Assembly: GCA_930367215.1 (NCBI GenBank)
Contig: OV884059.1
Coordinates: forward strand, 38,617,882 to 38,681,881
Source: Pollenia angustigena
Taxonomy: Eukaryota > Arthropoda > Insecta > Diptera > Polleniidae
Reading direction: 5' to 3'
DNA: 64,000 nucleotides
Of this stretch, positions 1 through 11,040 are shown piece by piece (position 1 is the stretch's first letter; each line of letters starts with the position of its first letter). A model generated the notes under the pieces. That model searched no databases and had not been told where the DNA came from. It saw only the letters and a program-made list of their open reading frames with translations. The position numbers and the translations under genes were made by a program.

Positions 1-992
1 ATACTATGTTCATAGGACAAAATGTAGCACAAACCTGAATCATCTAAGCCCTTGCCTGACTGTCTCTTTTAAAAACGGTAGGCACGATGTTAGATGATCC
101 AGGTTTGAAATCATATGTTTGACACGACACAGTTTTTGGAAATGTTTACAGGAAAAAGTAATTTTGGGAAATATTGTCGAGGCATCATATTCTGTCATAG
201 GAACAGATTTGATGGTCGATGAAGTAGGGAGAGACAGGATACATGGTATCATAGCCTTTTTACGCGTATTTCTTTTTATTACAATTACGAATATATTTTT
301 TTTATTATTTTACAAAACAGTCGTTATACATGCCACTGCCAGTTCTTTCTAGCATCCAAATTTTTATGAAAATTTTAAAACTTGAAAATACGAAAATATA
401 AAATACTTCTTTATAATAAACTTCTTTATAATAAATATTGTAAAGAAACGTCAAGGATAATTTTAGTAAAATTTGAAAGAATTTTATAAAATTTTGTTTG
501 AAAACATTTAAAATTTGAATTAATAAAAAAATTTTTTTTGAATCTGAATTTATAGAAAATATTTTTTTTGTAGAAAAAAAAGAAAAAAATTGAAAAGAAG
601 AATTTTTTTTTACAATTAGTGAATTTTCAAATTTTTTCTAATTTTTTTCTAACACTCTTGAACACTTTTGCACATTTTTTCTTTTTTTTTCCATAATTTA
701 AATAATTTCTTTTGCTGCCAAGAAAGAAAAACCAATCCACTTTTTTTTTGAATTCGTTAACCCTCTGGTTGTGAATATTTGTTCGCTTATAAATTTTTGC
801 TATTTTTTCTTAAAATCTAATCATTTAATACACTTGAGCATTTTACTTCGATTTTGAAAAATTTTTTTTTCCTCATTCTGTCATTCCACTCGTGTCTTGA
901 ATAAATTAAAAGTTTTTTTGTTGATTCAAAATTCGGTTTGATTAAACTTAGTAGGAAACGTTTTATTTTATCCTATAGTTACTTAGTGCATT
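1..992. other. AT-rich leader before gypsy-1, no gene
   Basis: There is no convincing coding sequence here. The stretch is very A/T-rich with long A and T runs from about 360 to 920. It precedes the gag start of the gypsy element and should contain its 5' LTR and leader. I found no sequence shared with the region after pol and no tRNA-complementary primer site, so the LTR is unresolved. An 18-bp inverted repeat with one mismatch lies at 30-47 and 90-107. Short open frames around 40-352 match nothing I know. Confidence 0.5.
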
Positions 993-2501
993 ATGCACAG
1001 ACCTAGCACGCGATCTGGCACTGATAAAAACAAACCAGTTACGCGTAGTACCAACCCAGGTCAGGCATCATCCAGTGTAAGAGGTAGGACTTCTGTGGGA
1101 GCGCGAAACATTAAACCCATTACAGAAGTTAGAGGTCGTGGTCGAACTTCAGTAGGTCAGAGGTCGAGTAGTACGGTCAGTTTAGGGACTTCGCGGTCAG
1201 AGACGAGTATACGAGCGGTAAGGACATCTTCGGTTCCGAGATCACTTAATTCCAGTGCTCAATCGGATAGAAGTCTTAACGACAGGGAAGTCTCGAATTG
1301 CGAGATACTCGAAAGATCTCTCTCTGACTTGACTACTGAAAATTTGCGGAATTTGGTACATCCAATAGGTTTTATAGATAACCAGCCCATCTTAAACGAA
1401 AACTTGATTATGGCCACACGGGATAGTACGGGTCTTCCGCCCTCGCAAGAGGATGGCGCTCAGTCGTCGGACACGGGCAACATTGACGCCTTGATTAATT
1501 ACGTAAGGGACGCCATGAGGAACACTCAAGAGGAGTTCAGGCGAGAACTGAACGATATTAGGAGGGATCTGGGGCAGTCCAGAGGTGCAAGGGCGACAAT
1601 CGAGTCTCCGGGAATTAATTCCCAAAGTTCCACTATGAACACAAATGCATCATCGGCATCCATGTTCATAAAATTGAAAGATTGGAACGTGTCGTTTAGT
1701 GGTGAAGAGGACGTATCCGACTTCCTTTTCAAAATAGACACCCTCACTGAACGAAGCCAATGTCCATTGGACTATTTAATGGCTAACTTTCATATAGTTT
1801 TAAAGGGCAAGGCGGAAACATGGTTTTGGATGTATATCAAACAAAACCCTAGGGCAACATATCCATTGTTAAAAAGGGCAATAACTAGGCAATTCGGTGC
1901 ATTAGAAAGCGACTTGGATATCTTGATGAAAATTTCATCACGAAAACAGCTTCCGAAAGAAAGCTACGACGATTTCCATTCCACCATAGTTAAATTAAAT
2001 TTGAAACTGGGAACCCCTATGGACGATACTGCCCTTATAAAAATTATTAGAAAGAATGTTAGACCTGAATTACTAAATATGACCTTTGTTTCGAGACCCG
2101 ATGATTTAGACTCGTATCGTGATTTGCTCAGAGAAGCTGAGAAATCTTTGAGGGCAAATAGCACTTTAAAATATTCGATTAATAGACCCCGTCAAGTTGA
2201 TGAAGTTTCCATTGATTCGACTGATTCCACACGCGATGATCACTCTGAGGATGAATTTGACCCGCAAGTAGAGGCTTTGAATATGAGTAGACCTTATGTC
2301 AAGGGAGATTACTCTCGAATAATTTGTTGGAACTGTTTAAATTCGGGCCATAGTTATATCTATTGCCAAGAAAAGACTCGATCCCTTTTCTGTTTCAAAT
2401 GTGGACAAAGGGGTGTTACCACACCTGAGTGTAAAAATCCACACCAGGGAAACAGGCGTCGGAGCGAGTGGGCGACCGGGGATGCTCGTTCCTCGAAATA
2501 A
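993..2501 (+). CDS. gag: Gag polyprotein of gypsy-1
   Basis: This is a 502-residue structural polyprotein expected to assemble the cytoplasmic particle and bind the element RNA. The first ~150 residues are low-complexity and rich in Ser, Arg and Thr. A retrotransposon-gag type capsid region with Trp-rich motifs (around residues 225-390) follows. The C-terminus has two Cys boxes near residues 447-482. The first is a normal CCHC knuckle (C-x2-C-x4-H-x4-C). The second keeps the three cysteines but has Val where the His should be. The ATG at 993 follows the AT-rich leader. Gag ends at 2501, 48 bases after a slippery heptamer, and overlaps pol in the -1 frame. Confidence 0.88.
   Translation: MHRPSTRSGTDKNKPVTRSTNPGQASSSVRGRTSVGARNIKPITEVRGRGRTSVGQRSSSTVSLGTSRSETSIRAVRTSSVPRSLNSSAQSDRSLNDREVSNCEILERSLSDLTTENLRNLVHPIGFIDNQPILNENLIMATRDSTGLPPSQEDGAQSSDTGNIDALINYVRDAMRNTQEEFRRELNDIRRDLGQSRGARATIESPGINSQSSTMNTNASSASMFIKLKDWNVSFSGEEDVSDFLFKIDTLTERSQCPLDYLMANFHIVLKGKAETWFWMYIKQNPRATYPLLKRAITRQFGALESDLDILMKISSRKQLPKESYDDFHSTIVKLNLKLGTPMDDTALIKIIRKNVRPELLNMTFVSRPDDLDSYRDLLREAEKSLRANSTLKYSINRPRQVDEVSIDSTDSTRDDHSEDEFDPQVEALNMSRPYVKGDYSRIICWNCLNSGHSYIYCQEKTRSLFCFKCGQRGVTTPECKNPHQGNRRRSEWATGDARSSK
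2447..2492 (+). promoter_or_regulatory. -1 programmed ribosomal frameshift signal, gag-pol of gypsy-1
   Basis: The heptamer GGGAAAC at 2447-2453 is in the correct phase: gag codons are GGA and AAC, and slipping by -1 reads GGG AAA and enters the pol frame. After a 7-base spacer, GGAGCGAG (2461-2468) can pair over all eight bases with CTCGTTCC (2485-2492), allowing one G-U pair. Heptamer, 7-base spacer and stem match the classic layout. A TAA in the pol frame at 2432 means the shift must occur after that point. A pseudoknot is possible but not assessed. Confidence 0.82.
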
Positions 2502-5500
2502 AACCCGAGTTTAATTTGGAACATGAGAGTAAACCTTCACAGAGGGCTTTACTCTCCAGTCCACCAAAACCACCTGACATACAACAATTTTTTCAACCTG
2601 CTATCTCAAAACAAATTCTAAAATGTCGTAACCGGTACGCCATTAGGAAAACCTACAGAAAAATATTAGAAACCACTTGCTTGACTACTTCTGATGATGG
2701 AAGACCATATGCTAGAATTAAAATATTTGATACCGATTTAACATGTCTTTTGGACTCAGGGGCAAATGTGACAGTCTTGGGAAAGGGAAGTTTAGAATTT
2801 TTGGCAAATCATAACATTCAATTTGATAAATTTCGTTCAAGCATATCCACAGCAAATGGATCAAAAAATCCAGTTTTAGGTCACTGCACACTTCCAGTAA
2901 CTTTTAAAGGAGTTACTAAACCAATCGTTTTTTATATAGTGCCAACCCTGTCCCAGGTAGCTTATCTAGGTGTAGACTTTTGGAGGGCGTATGCTATAGC
3001 GCCACAAATATTTCCAACTATTGACTGTTTAGAGGTAAATAAAAAACCTGATTTAATCTTCCATGACCTTTCTTCAGAGCAAAAACTGTCACTTGAAAAC
3101 GTAATTTTAAATTTTCCTTCATACGAAAAACTAGGGCTTGGCAGCACTAATCTTTTAGAGCACCATATTGACACGGGAGACGCTACGCCAGTTAAATCGA
3201 AACATTACCCCCTATCTCCTCCTAAGCAGGCCGAAATATTTGAGGAACTTGATAGGTTATTAGCTTTAGGCGTAATAGAGGAGTCGAACTCACCGTGGTG
3301 TAGTCCTATTGTTGCTGTTCGTAAGCCAGGTAAAATAAGACTGTGCTTAGACTGCCGAAAATTAAATGAATTGACCAAAAAGGATTCATATCCGCTACCC
3401 CATATTAATGGGCTATTAAGTCGTTTAAAAGATACCCACTACATCAGTGGTATAGATTTGAAAGATGCATTTCACCAGATCAAATTGTCTGAGAGTTCTA
3501 AAGAAAAGACAGCTTTTGCCGTGCCAGGTAGGGCCTTATATCAATATAGAGTCATGCCTTTTGGCGTTTGTAACGGGCCTCAGACGATGAGCCGCCTGAT
3601 GGACAAAGTTATCCCGTCCAAATTACGTGACAATGTTTTCATATATTTAGATGATCTTCTCGTGTGTAGTTCGGATTTCGACAGTCATATTCGGATATTG
3701 GGTGAAGTTGCACAGTGTCTCAGATCCGCCGGTCTTACGATCAATGTAGGGAAAAGTAAATTTTGCCAACGCGAAATAAAATACCTTGGGTACCGTATTG
3801 GAGGTGGTGAACTAAAAGTTGACCCTGAAAAGGTGGAGGCCATGGTAAATGTTCCTTTACCGAAAACCCCACGGCAAGTTAGGCGTTTCATAGGTATGGC
3901 AAACTGGTACCGTTCGTTTATCAAAAACTTCTCCGACCTTGCAGGACCTCTTACAGATTGCTTACGCAAATCGAATAAACCCTTTCGTCTCAGCCCTGAA
4001 GCTGTTGAATCTTTTGACAAATTGAAACATGCCCTTTCAAGTGCCCCTATATTGGCCCAGCCAGATTTTAATAGGGAATTCGTCATTCAGTGTGACGCAT
4101 CACAAATAGGTGTAGGCGGCGTTTTGTACCAGTTAGATGATGAGGGCAGGGAACACCCGATCGCATTCGTGTCCCAAAAGCTGAATAAGGCTCAGCGGAA
4201 TTACACGGTGACGGAGCTGGAATGCTTGGCGGCCGTAATATGCGTGAAAAGATTTAGGCAGTATGTTGAGGGACTACCTTTTAAGATTATAACGGACCAC
4301 TCGAGTTTACGCTGGCTCATGAGTCAAAAGGATTTACATGGTAGACTAGCTCGGTGGAGTCTTAAGCTTCAGAATTTTGTATTTACCATTGAACACCGGA
4401 AGGGTTCACTAAACGTAGTGCCGGATACCTTATCTAGATTTGACGTTGACGAAATTCAAATTTGTCCTTCTTCGCCCGAAATAGACCTTGAATCGCCTGA
4501 ATTCAGTGCCCCAGAATACAACAAAATTAGGGAAGAGATAGTCAAAAATATAGACCTTTTGCCAGACCTGCACATCTCGGGAAACCATGTGTATAGGCGC
4601 GTTAAGTTTCGCAACGGAAACGATACAGAGGAAGACCTCTGGAGATTGTGGTTACCTAGAACTCTGGCAGACGAGGTAATTAAATCAGCGCACGGCGAAG
4701 GTTGTCATGGCGGGTTCTTCAAGACATTGAGTCGAATCAGGCAAAAGTATTTTTGGCCGAAAATGGCACGCGACGTAAGGATATTTGTTAGCAACTGCGA
4801 TGATTGTAAAATGATAAAACCACCTAATCATGTGTTACGCCCACCTATGGGAAATCAAATTCTAACAAATCGACCTTTTCAAAGATTTTATTGCGATTTC
4901 TTGGGTCCTTATCCATGCACAAAGTCGAAAAATTGCCAATTATTTATACTTATTGACCATTTGACGAAATTTTTGTTTTTGAAGCCTTTACGATCCGCAA
5001 CGTCAAGTAACGTCATTGAATTTTTCCAGAATGAGATTTTTTGCACTTACGGTGTGCCACAGTATGTCCATAGTGACAACGCGAAGCAGTTTACGTCAAA
5101 AGAAATAAAAGAATTCTTTCATGCTTATGGCATTACGCATATTACCACCGGTTTCTATTCCCCACAGGCGAATGCTTCTGAGCGCGCGAATAGGGAAATC
5201 ATTTCAAAAATACGTTATTTTCTTAAAGATGATCCTGACCACACGAATTGGGATAGAAATATTCATAAAATACTTACAGTGTTACGTAGTGATTTTCATG
5301 CGGCAATTCAATGTACGCCCTATTTCGCCACGTTTGGGCAAAACATGATCCTACACGGATCCTCATACCACCTTCTGGACAAACTGAACATGATTACCGA
5401 CGACACGATTGTACACCGTTCTGATAAGCTTCATGTTATACGTGAAAAGGTTAGTCGTAACCTAAATATTGCCCATGAAAGGGCTTGTAGAACCTATAAT

Positions 5501-5713
5501 ACCAGATCGAAACCTGTGAATTTTGTGATAGGCCAGGAGGTTTTCCGCAAGAATCATTCCCAAAGCGATTTTAAGAGGGGAATTAACGCTAAGTTTAACC
5601 CCAAATTTTTGAAGTGTAGGATAAAGGGAAAAATAGGAAATGCGCTATATGATCTTGAGGACCTGAGGGGTAACTATATCGGAAAATATCATGCCTCCGA
5701 TATCCGCGCATAA
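2447..5713 (+). CDS. pol: Pol polyprotein of gypsy-1 (PR-RT-RH-IN)
   Basis: The Pol frame is open from 2435 and has no ATG near its start; it begins with GTG at 2468 if read alone. This fits expression by -1 frameshifting from gag. Numbering from 2468, the aspartic protease motif D-S-G-A is at residues 96-99. The reverse transcriptase YLDD box is at 393-396. RNase H starts near Asp543. An HHCC integrase zinc domain begins at His742. The integrase catalytic triad is Asp810, Asp870 and Glu905. About 1,081 residues is a usual length for a gypsy Pol. No frameshift or premature stop is visible. It lacks any env domain. Lineage within Ty3/gypsy (for example mdg3/blastopia-like) is uncertain. Confidence 0.92.
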   Translation, partial: GKQASERVGDRGCSFLEIKPEFNLEHESKPSQRALLSSPPKPPDIQQFFQPAISKQILKCRNRYAIRKTYRKILETTCLTTSDDGRPYARIKIFDTDLTCLLDSGANVTVLGKGSLEFLANHNIQFDKFRSSISTANGSKNPVLGHCTLPVTFKGVTKPIVFYIVPTLSQVAYLGVDFWRAYAIAPQIFPTIDCLEVNKKPDLIFHDLSSEQKLSLENVILNFPSYEKLGLGSTNLLEHHIDTGDATPVKSKHYPLSPPKQAEIFEELDRLLALGVIEESNSPWCSPIVAVRKPGKIRLCLDCRKLNELTKKDSYPLPHINGLLSRLKDTHYISGIDLKDAFHQIKLSESSKEKTAFAVPGRALYQYRVMPFGVCNGPQTMSRLMDKVIPSKLRDNVFIYLDDLLVCSSDFDSHIRILGEVAQCLRSAGLTINVGKSKFCQREIKYLGYRIGGGELKVDPEKVEAMVNVPLPKTPRQVRRFIGMANWYRSFIKNFSDLAGPLTDCLRKSNKPFRLSPEAVESFDKLKHALSSAPILAQPDFNREFVIQCDASQIGVGGVLYQLDDEGREHPIAFVSQKLNKAQRNYTVTELECLAAVICVKRFRQYVEGLPFKIITDHSSLRWLMSQKDLHGRLARWSLKLQNFVFTIEHRKGSLNVVPDTLSRFDVDEIQICPSSPEIDLESPEFSAPEYNKIREEIVKNIDLLPDLHISGNHVYRRVKFRNGNDTEEDLWRLWLPRTLADEVIKSAHGEGCHGGFFKTLSRIRQKYFWPKMARDVRIFVSNCDDCKMIKPPNHVLRPPMGNQILTNRPFQRFYCDFLGPYPCTKSKNCQLFILIDHLTKFLFLKPLRSATSSNVIEFFQNEIFCTYGVPQYVHSDNAKQFTSKEIKEFFHAYGITHITTGFYSPQANASERANREIISKIRYFLKDDPDHTNWDRNIHKILTVLRSDFHAAIQCTPYFATFGQNMILHGSSYHLLDKLNMITDDTIVHRSDKLHVIREKVSRNLNIAHERACRTYNTRSKPVNFVIGQEVFRKNHSQSDFKRGINAKFNPKFLKCRIKGKIGNALYDLEDLRGNYIGKYHASDIRA

Positions 5714-6560
5714 TTCAGATTGGTAAAGCCCGGCTTCGTGGGTCGTGCCACACGTACTTATACTTACATGCATATTTTTTTTTCGTATATATATTAATGC
5801 CCGGCTTAGTGGGTCGAGCCACACGTTGGTCATCACAGGGGTTTTTTTTGCGCGCCGAAATCCTGCCTGTTCAAACCACTTATCACAGATACTGATTTGA
5901 AGCAGGTTTGTTACGGATTTTTTTTTTTGTATTTTCATACCATGACTTTTACCCTCACCCAATATGTTAAGTCCTGCAACCATAACTTTAAATTGCGTCG
6001 TTTTTAAATATTTCTTCTGTAGCTCTTTCTGATCACGTACTGTTGCCCTTACCTAATATATTGAAACACGCAACTGTACCATGAAATTGCATCATCTTGC
6101 GCCAAACATGCATTTTTTTTATTATTTTCTCATACTTATTTGCATTCTTTTACCATTCGCATATTACGCTCACGGTATCATGCAAATGTCTTTCAGTTGG
6201 TAACAACTCTCATCTTGTCGTAAAACCAATGTCTTTTACATCGTGACATACAACAAGTGGTCTGATACCACCGTTAACAGAAACTCGTTTTGAGTACTGT
6301 AACCTTGGTTGTCATTGCGCATGATATGATTTTTCGTGTTCCTTCTTTCTCTGAGAGAAGATAAAAATACATACAGACGTTTTCGCAACCTGCACTGCGT
6401 AGGAGACTTATACAAAAGTCAAATGACCAACACTACTGCAGAGTTAAATGTGTTCCCCATCACGATTGCTTGTACAAATACATGCATACACATATACATG
6501 TGTATTATCTCTCTCGCGACAACAATAATAACGGGCGAAGGATGGAATGACAAATGAGGA
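5714..6560 (+). other. 3' non-coding tail of gypsy-1 with short direct repeats
   Basis: No gene is supported. A 28-bp G/C-rich sequence occurs at 5728-5755 and again at 5799-5826 with two differences. Each copy can form a small GTGG/CCAC hairpin. A second, more diverged repetition is visible between about 5945-6000 and 6040-6100. This probably represents 3' untranslated sequence or part of a 3' LTR, but the matching 5' copy was not found. Confidence 0.45.
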
Positions 6561-8737
6561 AAAACATTTTTCTTATGAATGAAACGCATTCTAATAAGAA
6601 TGATGATGAAATTTTAGTCAGTTGGGTTTTAGCAGTTGAATTTTTTGAGTTGACCGTGGCAGTCGAACGCGGGTTGTGGCAAAATGAAAGAAATAAACTT
6701 TTTGTAGAAAAAAAATATAAAATCATTTTTGAATTTAGAAAGAAATTGAACAAAATAAAATTTTGAATAGTAATTTGATAACTAAGTTAAAAACTAAAGT
6801 GATTTGCAAAATATTGTCTGCCTAACGTATGTGTGGGTTTATGAGTTAAAAATAAGTTTGAACAAAAAATATCACCTTTTTTGGTGTGATTAAATAAATT
6901 AATGTAAAAGAAAAGACAAAAAAAAAACTGTATTTAAAATTACATAAAAGTAAAGTTTCTGAATTTTTATGAGTAAATCAAACAACCACAAACTGAAAGC
7001 AAAATGTAAATATGTGTTCAGATAATATATTAAAATGTAACCTTCAAAGAAGGGATGATTGATCCTGAATCATAAAATAAACTACCTAGTAGAATAGCAA
7101 ATCGTTAGATATAAACAATAAGAAAGTTATTGAACAACAAAAAAAAAAACCCCTTGTAAACCCATAAAACTAATACTAATTCGTATATGAGAAAACCCTA
7201 TACTTGTGGCAAACAAGACATACAAAAACTTAAAAACTGTATTTACCTAATGTGTTAAAGAACTTTTGCGGAATGAATAAGAAGATTGTTCAATCAAATC
7301 GTAGTACAATTATCTTTAAATTAATTTTAATTTAATAAAATTAAATTAAATTAGAGAAGAGGATAAGTAATTTAAGGCAAAATTTTTCTTGTGATGGAAA
7401 ACTGACAATACGGGTTTTAAAGAAAAGAAAACCAAATAAACCAAAAATTGTAGATGAATATTATCGACACCGTCATTATTAGAATACTATTCAATGGTAT
7501 TTTCTCGTAACATCGTAAATTTGAGCTTCATCTTCAATAATTACGAAACGTAAAACTCCAAATGCGTAGTAAATGCAGTTTTAGCAGCACAATGGAAATT
7601 CGTACTCAACCATAATCCATCAAAATTGCTGTAATTATTTGTAAGTAGTTTTTAAGTAAATTTCTGTATCTATCTTATTATACGTTACAATTTAAATAAG
7701 GAAACACTTAAATAATAAACAAAAAAAAAAAGAGAAAATGAAATAGTTTTTTTTAATTTAACTAGGAATTTTGTATATGACGTACTGCATTAAATTTATG
7801 CATTGTTTTTTTTTATGATACAAAACTCCTAGGTTTTCTCTGTACCTTGAACTTCATTTATATGAAAAACAAATGAAATGAAAAATTATAATAAAGCCTA
7901 ATTAAAATGTATTATTAATTTAGTAGTGTAAGAAAGATCTAAGTTAACCAAATAAATGACTCACTTTATTATAGTTGAAATTAAAATGTCTACGTAATTT
8001 TTTTTTAGAAGGATGCTAGGAAGAATGGTGCAGGGTGAGTACGCTATAACGTAACGATTGTTTTGTATACGGGACAGGATAGTTAAAGTGTAGGGTACCA
8101 GCCTGTCATAGGGAGGTGTAGGGAATATTGTACCCCTATATGGCGCGACACCTAGCCATATTATCACACAGTGTGATGGTTAAAATAGTCGTTTCCTTTT
8201 CTTTCCTCAGCGGTGTAAAATTTTGCATTTTTTTTTATAGATACTTTAAATTTCGTGGTATTTTTAAACATACTTCCAGGGGTGTGAAGTATGGATATGC
8301 TTACGTGCCAAAACCCTGGTTAAGAGCAAATTTTGCTGTTGAGCTAGCGGGTCAGCTATTATACCCCCTTAACCGGTCTTTGGATCGTTATTTAATTTTT
8401 TTTAAAGGTTTTGTAACGGCGCGTAACACAATTGTACTTTCTTACTACTATTAGCAGTGCAAAAGTAATAAAGTACTCCAGTGCAAATTTAGTACAATTT
8501 AAAAATTGCAAACGCTTTTTCGCCTTTATGTAAATACTATATCGTAAATCAAACAAATTATTGCTACAGTCTTATGAAACTTGTTGCTATAGTTTAAAAT
8601 AAAAAAAATTAAATATGTATAGAAAAATGTTACAAAACTAATTTCATACACCAACCGAACTTTCATCTTCTTTAAAAATAATAATTTTATGTTCCTTACT
8701 ATACCTGATTGTTGTAATTTTTTAATTAAATATTTTA
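6561..8737. other. Gene-free AT-rich stretch
   Basis: No coding exon, RNA gene or clear element was recognised. A small imperfect hairpin pairs 7760-7776 with 7818-7835. The less AT-rich patch at about 8000-8450 contains open frames with no recognisable domain. It could be an old repeat. Confidence 0.4.
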
Positions 8738-9923
8738 TATATGGGCATTTCCTGGGGTCACTAACGTACGTTCGTACGCTTTTGATTTACAAATAATATA
8801 GAAAACAAAACTTTTCCAATAATTTTTTTTTTTTGAAGATTCGATAGCATTTTGGTAGCTCGAGTTTAAATTTTTTATAATGATACATAGTTATAAATAT
8901 GTATGTGGTCACGAACGTACGCAAAATAGAAGTCAACTTTGGCTGACAGTACTGAAATGTAGAAATCTGCGTAATGGAACGGAATATTCAAAAGTGATTG
9001 ATTTATTTTAAGAGTGTATTAATGTACGTCTCCATCCAGTATTTACAAAATAAAATATCTCTCTTGGGTTTTGTTTAATTGGCTTATGTACCGGACGCGA
9101 ACGTATGATTTTTCCATATGTTTTTTATTATTATCACCATGCATTTTCCCATAAATATCTTCAAATTTCCTTATTAAAAATCTTAATACTCCTTTTACAA
9201 TTGATTGTAATGGAGAGATTATGAAGAAAGAGTGTAAATATAACATATTTTTTGCATGCAAAATAAGTATATAAAAATGTCTTTAGAAGTAGCTTAAATA
9301 CTTAGAAAATATAAAATGTTCCAGTTTTCAGCGTAATTTCCTCAAGTAACACTCAATTTACATGATGAATTTTATGACGTCCAATTTTAGACGTCATTTT
9401 TTTGTTTGGTAGCAAGCGGTGCAGAGAAGAAAGAGGGGTAGAAAAATAGACATGCAGGGGTGTGCTGGAAATCGCAAACGCAAAACGCAAGAATTTTAAA
9501 AGTCGTTTTTTAGTAAGATTTCTGTAATAAAAGAATTTTATGACAATTATTATACAAACATTTCTCTATTAAACTGAATTTTATAACAAAAATTATAAAA
9601 ATTTGATAAAAAGTGTATTATAAACAGCCTCCAAGTTCTTGCGTTTTGCGTTTGCGATTTCCAGCACACCCCACAATATTTCTATTTTCTCTTCCTCTTT
9701 CTTCTCTACACCGCTTGCTAAAAAAAAAAAAAAATGTCGTCTAAAATTGGACGTCATAAAATTCATCATGTAAATTGAGTGTGAAATAGCTGAGATATGC
9801 TATGAAACCATTCTTTTATAAAAACATAGACTTTTTTTTTATAATAATAAACAATAAAAGACGATGATAATCAACATTTTATTTTTTCATCCTGGTAGAC
9901 CATTCTGAGGAAATGCCCATATA
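8738..9923. mobile_element. Non-autonomous TIR element, family A copy 1
   Basis: The ends are inverted repeats: TATATGGGCATTTCC at 8738-8752 and its complement at 9909-9923. A TA dinucleotide flanks both sides if the element starts at TATGGGC, suggesting a TA target duplication as in Tc1/mariner-type elements. No transposase is encoded. The copy resembles 11512-13623 over its ends and much of its interior. Motifs like CGAACGTACG recur near the left end. A 432-bp foldback (9350-9781) interrupts it; without that it is about 750 bp. Confidence 0.8.
9350..9781. mobile_element. Foldback element nested in family A copy 1
   Basis: Two long inverted arms, about 9350-9490 and 9638-9781, start with CACTCAATTTACATG and its complement. 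The same position in the sister copy (around 13513-13530) runs straight through, so the sister acts as the empty site. The 8-base flanks TCAAGTAA and TGAAATAG agree at 5 of 8 positions and could be a decayed hAT-like duplication; that is inference. No protein is encoded. Confidence 0.8.
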
Positions 9924-10097
9924 AGTTTTTTCCCTTAAGTTTTCTTTTAAATATGACAACATTTGTATTTTTATCGATGGTGGAACATATAAAACCAGTA
10001 AGCAAATCATATGTGTTAAAATTATGAAAAATTCCTTGCACCATAGATATCTATACACAGCTAGATACTTTTAGTAGAAATTACGGGTATTGCTACA
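9924..10097. other. Short AT-rich spacer
   Basis: Nothing recognisable. Confidence 0.4.
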
Positions 10098-10363
10098 CAG
10101 TAAAAACTTCGCCTACTTTTTTAAAATTAATAGCTACTTTCACTAAGTATTTAGTAGCTTTCTTCTGCATAACTACTTTAATTACTTCTATAACTACTTA
10201 TTTTTCAGATGTATGTAGGAAAAAAATAATGACTTACATAAAAATGCGTTAATTTTGGGACATCCCTTGTAAAATTCATTGGTTCTTTCAGTAGAATTGG
10301 AAGTAGTATTTTAACATTTTCCTGATTACTTAACACATTATTTTGCAGGCGAAGTTTTTACTG
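10098..10363. mobile_element. Small TIR/MITE element
   Basis: The sequence CAGTAAAAACTTCGCC at 10098 and its complement ending at 10363 form 16-bp terminal inverted repeats around about 234 bp of AT-rich, non-coding DNA. The flanks give no clear target duplication. It is probably non-autonomous. Confidence 0.65.
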
Positions 10364-10783
10364 GGTAGGTAAAACATTTTTTTAGCCTGTTCCACTTTCA
10401 AATCTAAAACACAAGCTTAAGATTCTTCGTCTAAATTCCTTATTATATACTTAATTTTTCTTTTTGTTAATTGCCAAAGGTATATTTCAAATATAAATGT
10501 ATAGCACAAGTGCATTTAAATGTAAATTCTTTGTTATGCTTGTAACTTGTAAAAAATATTTTTTTGGCATTAAGTACAATTAGCGTAAAAAATGTAAATT
10601 TTTTTTCTGTATTAAGTACATTTTAAAAAATGCCATTTATCAACCCTGTATCTGAAGTTGGCTGCAACAACGAATAAACAAAAATTTGTCAAATTAAACT
10701 TTGTGTGTCTAAACACCAAACAAAGTTTAAAAGAGAATTACAGAAGACTTTGCAAAGTAAACTTTGCCTGTCTCAAAGGGGGC

Positions 10784-11040
10784 TAAGTCTGAGTTCAGAC
10801 GGCTCTTGTCTTATTGACATGACTTATTGAGGGACGAGGGGAAAAGAAACGAGTACACAGATGCATGTACTGTCTTTACGTTTTGCTTTTTCATTCGTTG
10901 TTTAATTTTGTAATTGTTTTCAATATCAAAAAAGCACATGCCGTCAACATGACATGAATCATTTGAACGCCAATTCATGTTCAAAGAAGAAAAAGGAAGA
11001 ATCTTGTCAATAAGACATGAGCCGTATGAACTCAGACTTA
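10784..11040. mobile_element. Small foldback MITE with TA ends
   Basis: Inverted arms of roughly 35 bp begin with TAAGTCTGAGTTC at 10784 and end with the complement at 11040, with a few mismatches. The outermost bases are TA on both sides, which would fit a TA target duplication. The open frame across 10811-11050 is a by-product of the repeat. Confidence 0.68.

Larger units (their letters stand above)
993..5713 (+). mobile_element. Ty3/gypsy LTR retrotransposon (gypsy-1), coding part intact
   Basis: Gag (993-2501) and Pol (from 2447) are open throughout and overlap in the -1 frame. The Pol order protease, RT, RNase H, integrase is diagnostic of Ty3/gypsy. No env-like frame follows integrase, so it looks like a non-infectious retrotransposon. 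Intact frames suggest recent activity, but I could not identify the LTRs, so completeness is unproven. It lies downstream of the ceramide synthase exons, on the opposite strand, presumably in a later intron or past the gene. Confidence 0.9.

Noticed and set aside
119..352. Open frame near the left edge
   Set aside because: No known motif, in AT-rich DNA, with an overlapping frame on the other strand.
8000..8450. Possible small gene or tRNA-derived SINE
   Set aside because: I could not find a cloverleaf, internal promoter boxes or a tail; the frame has no domain.
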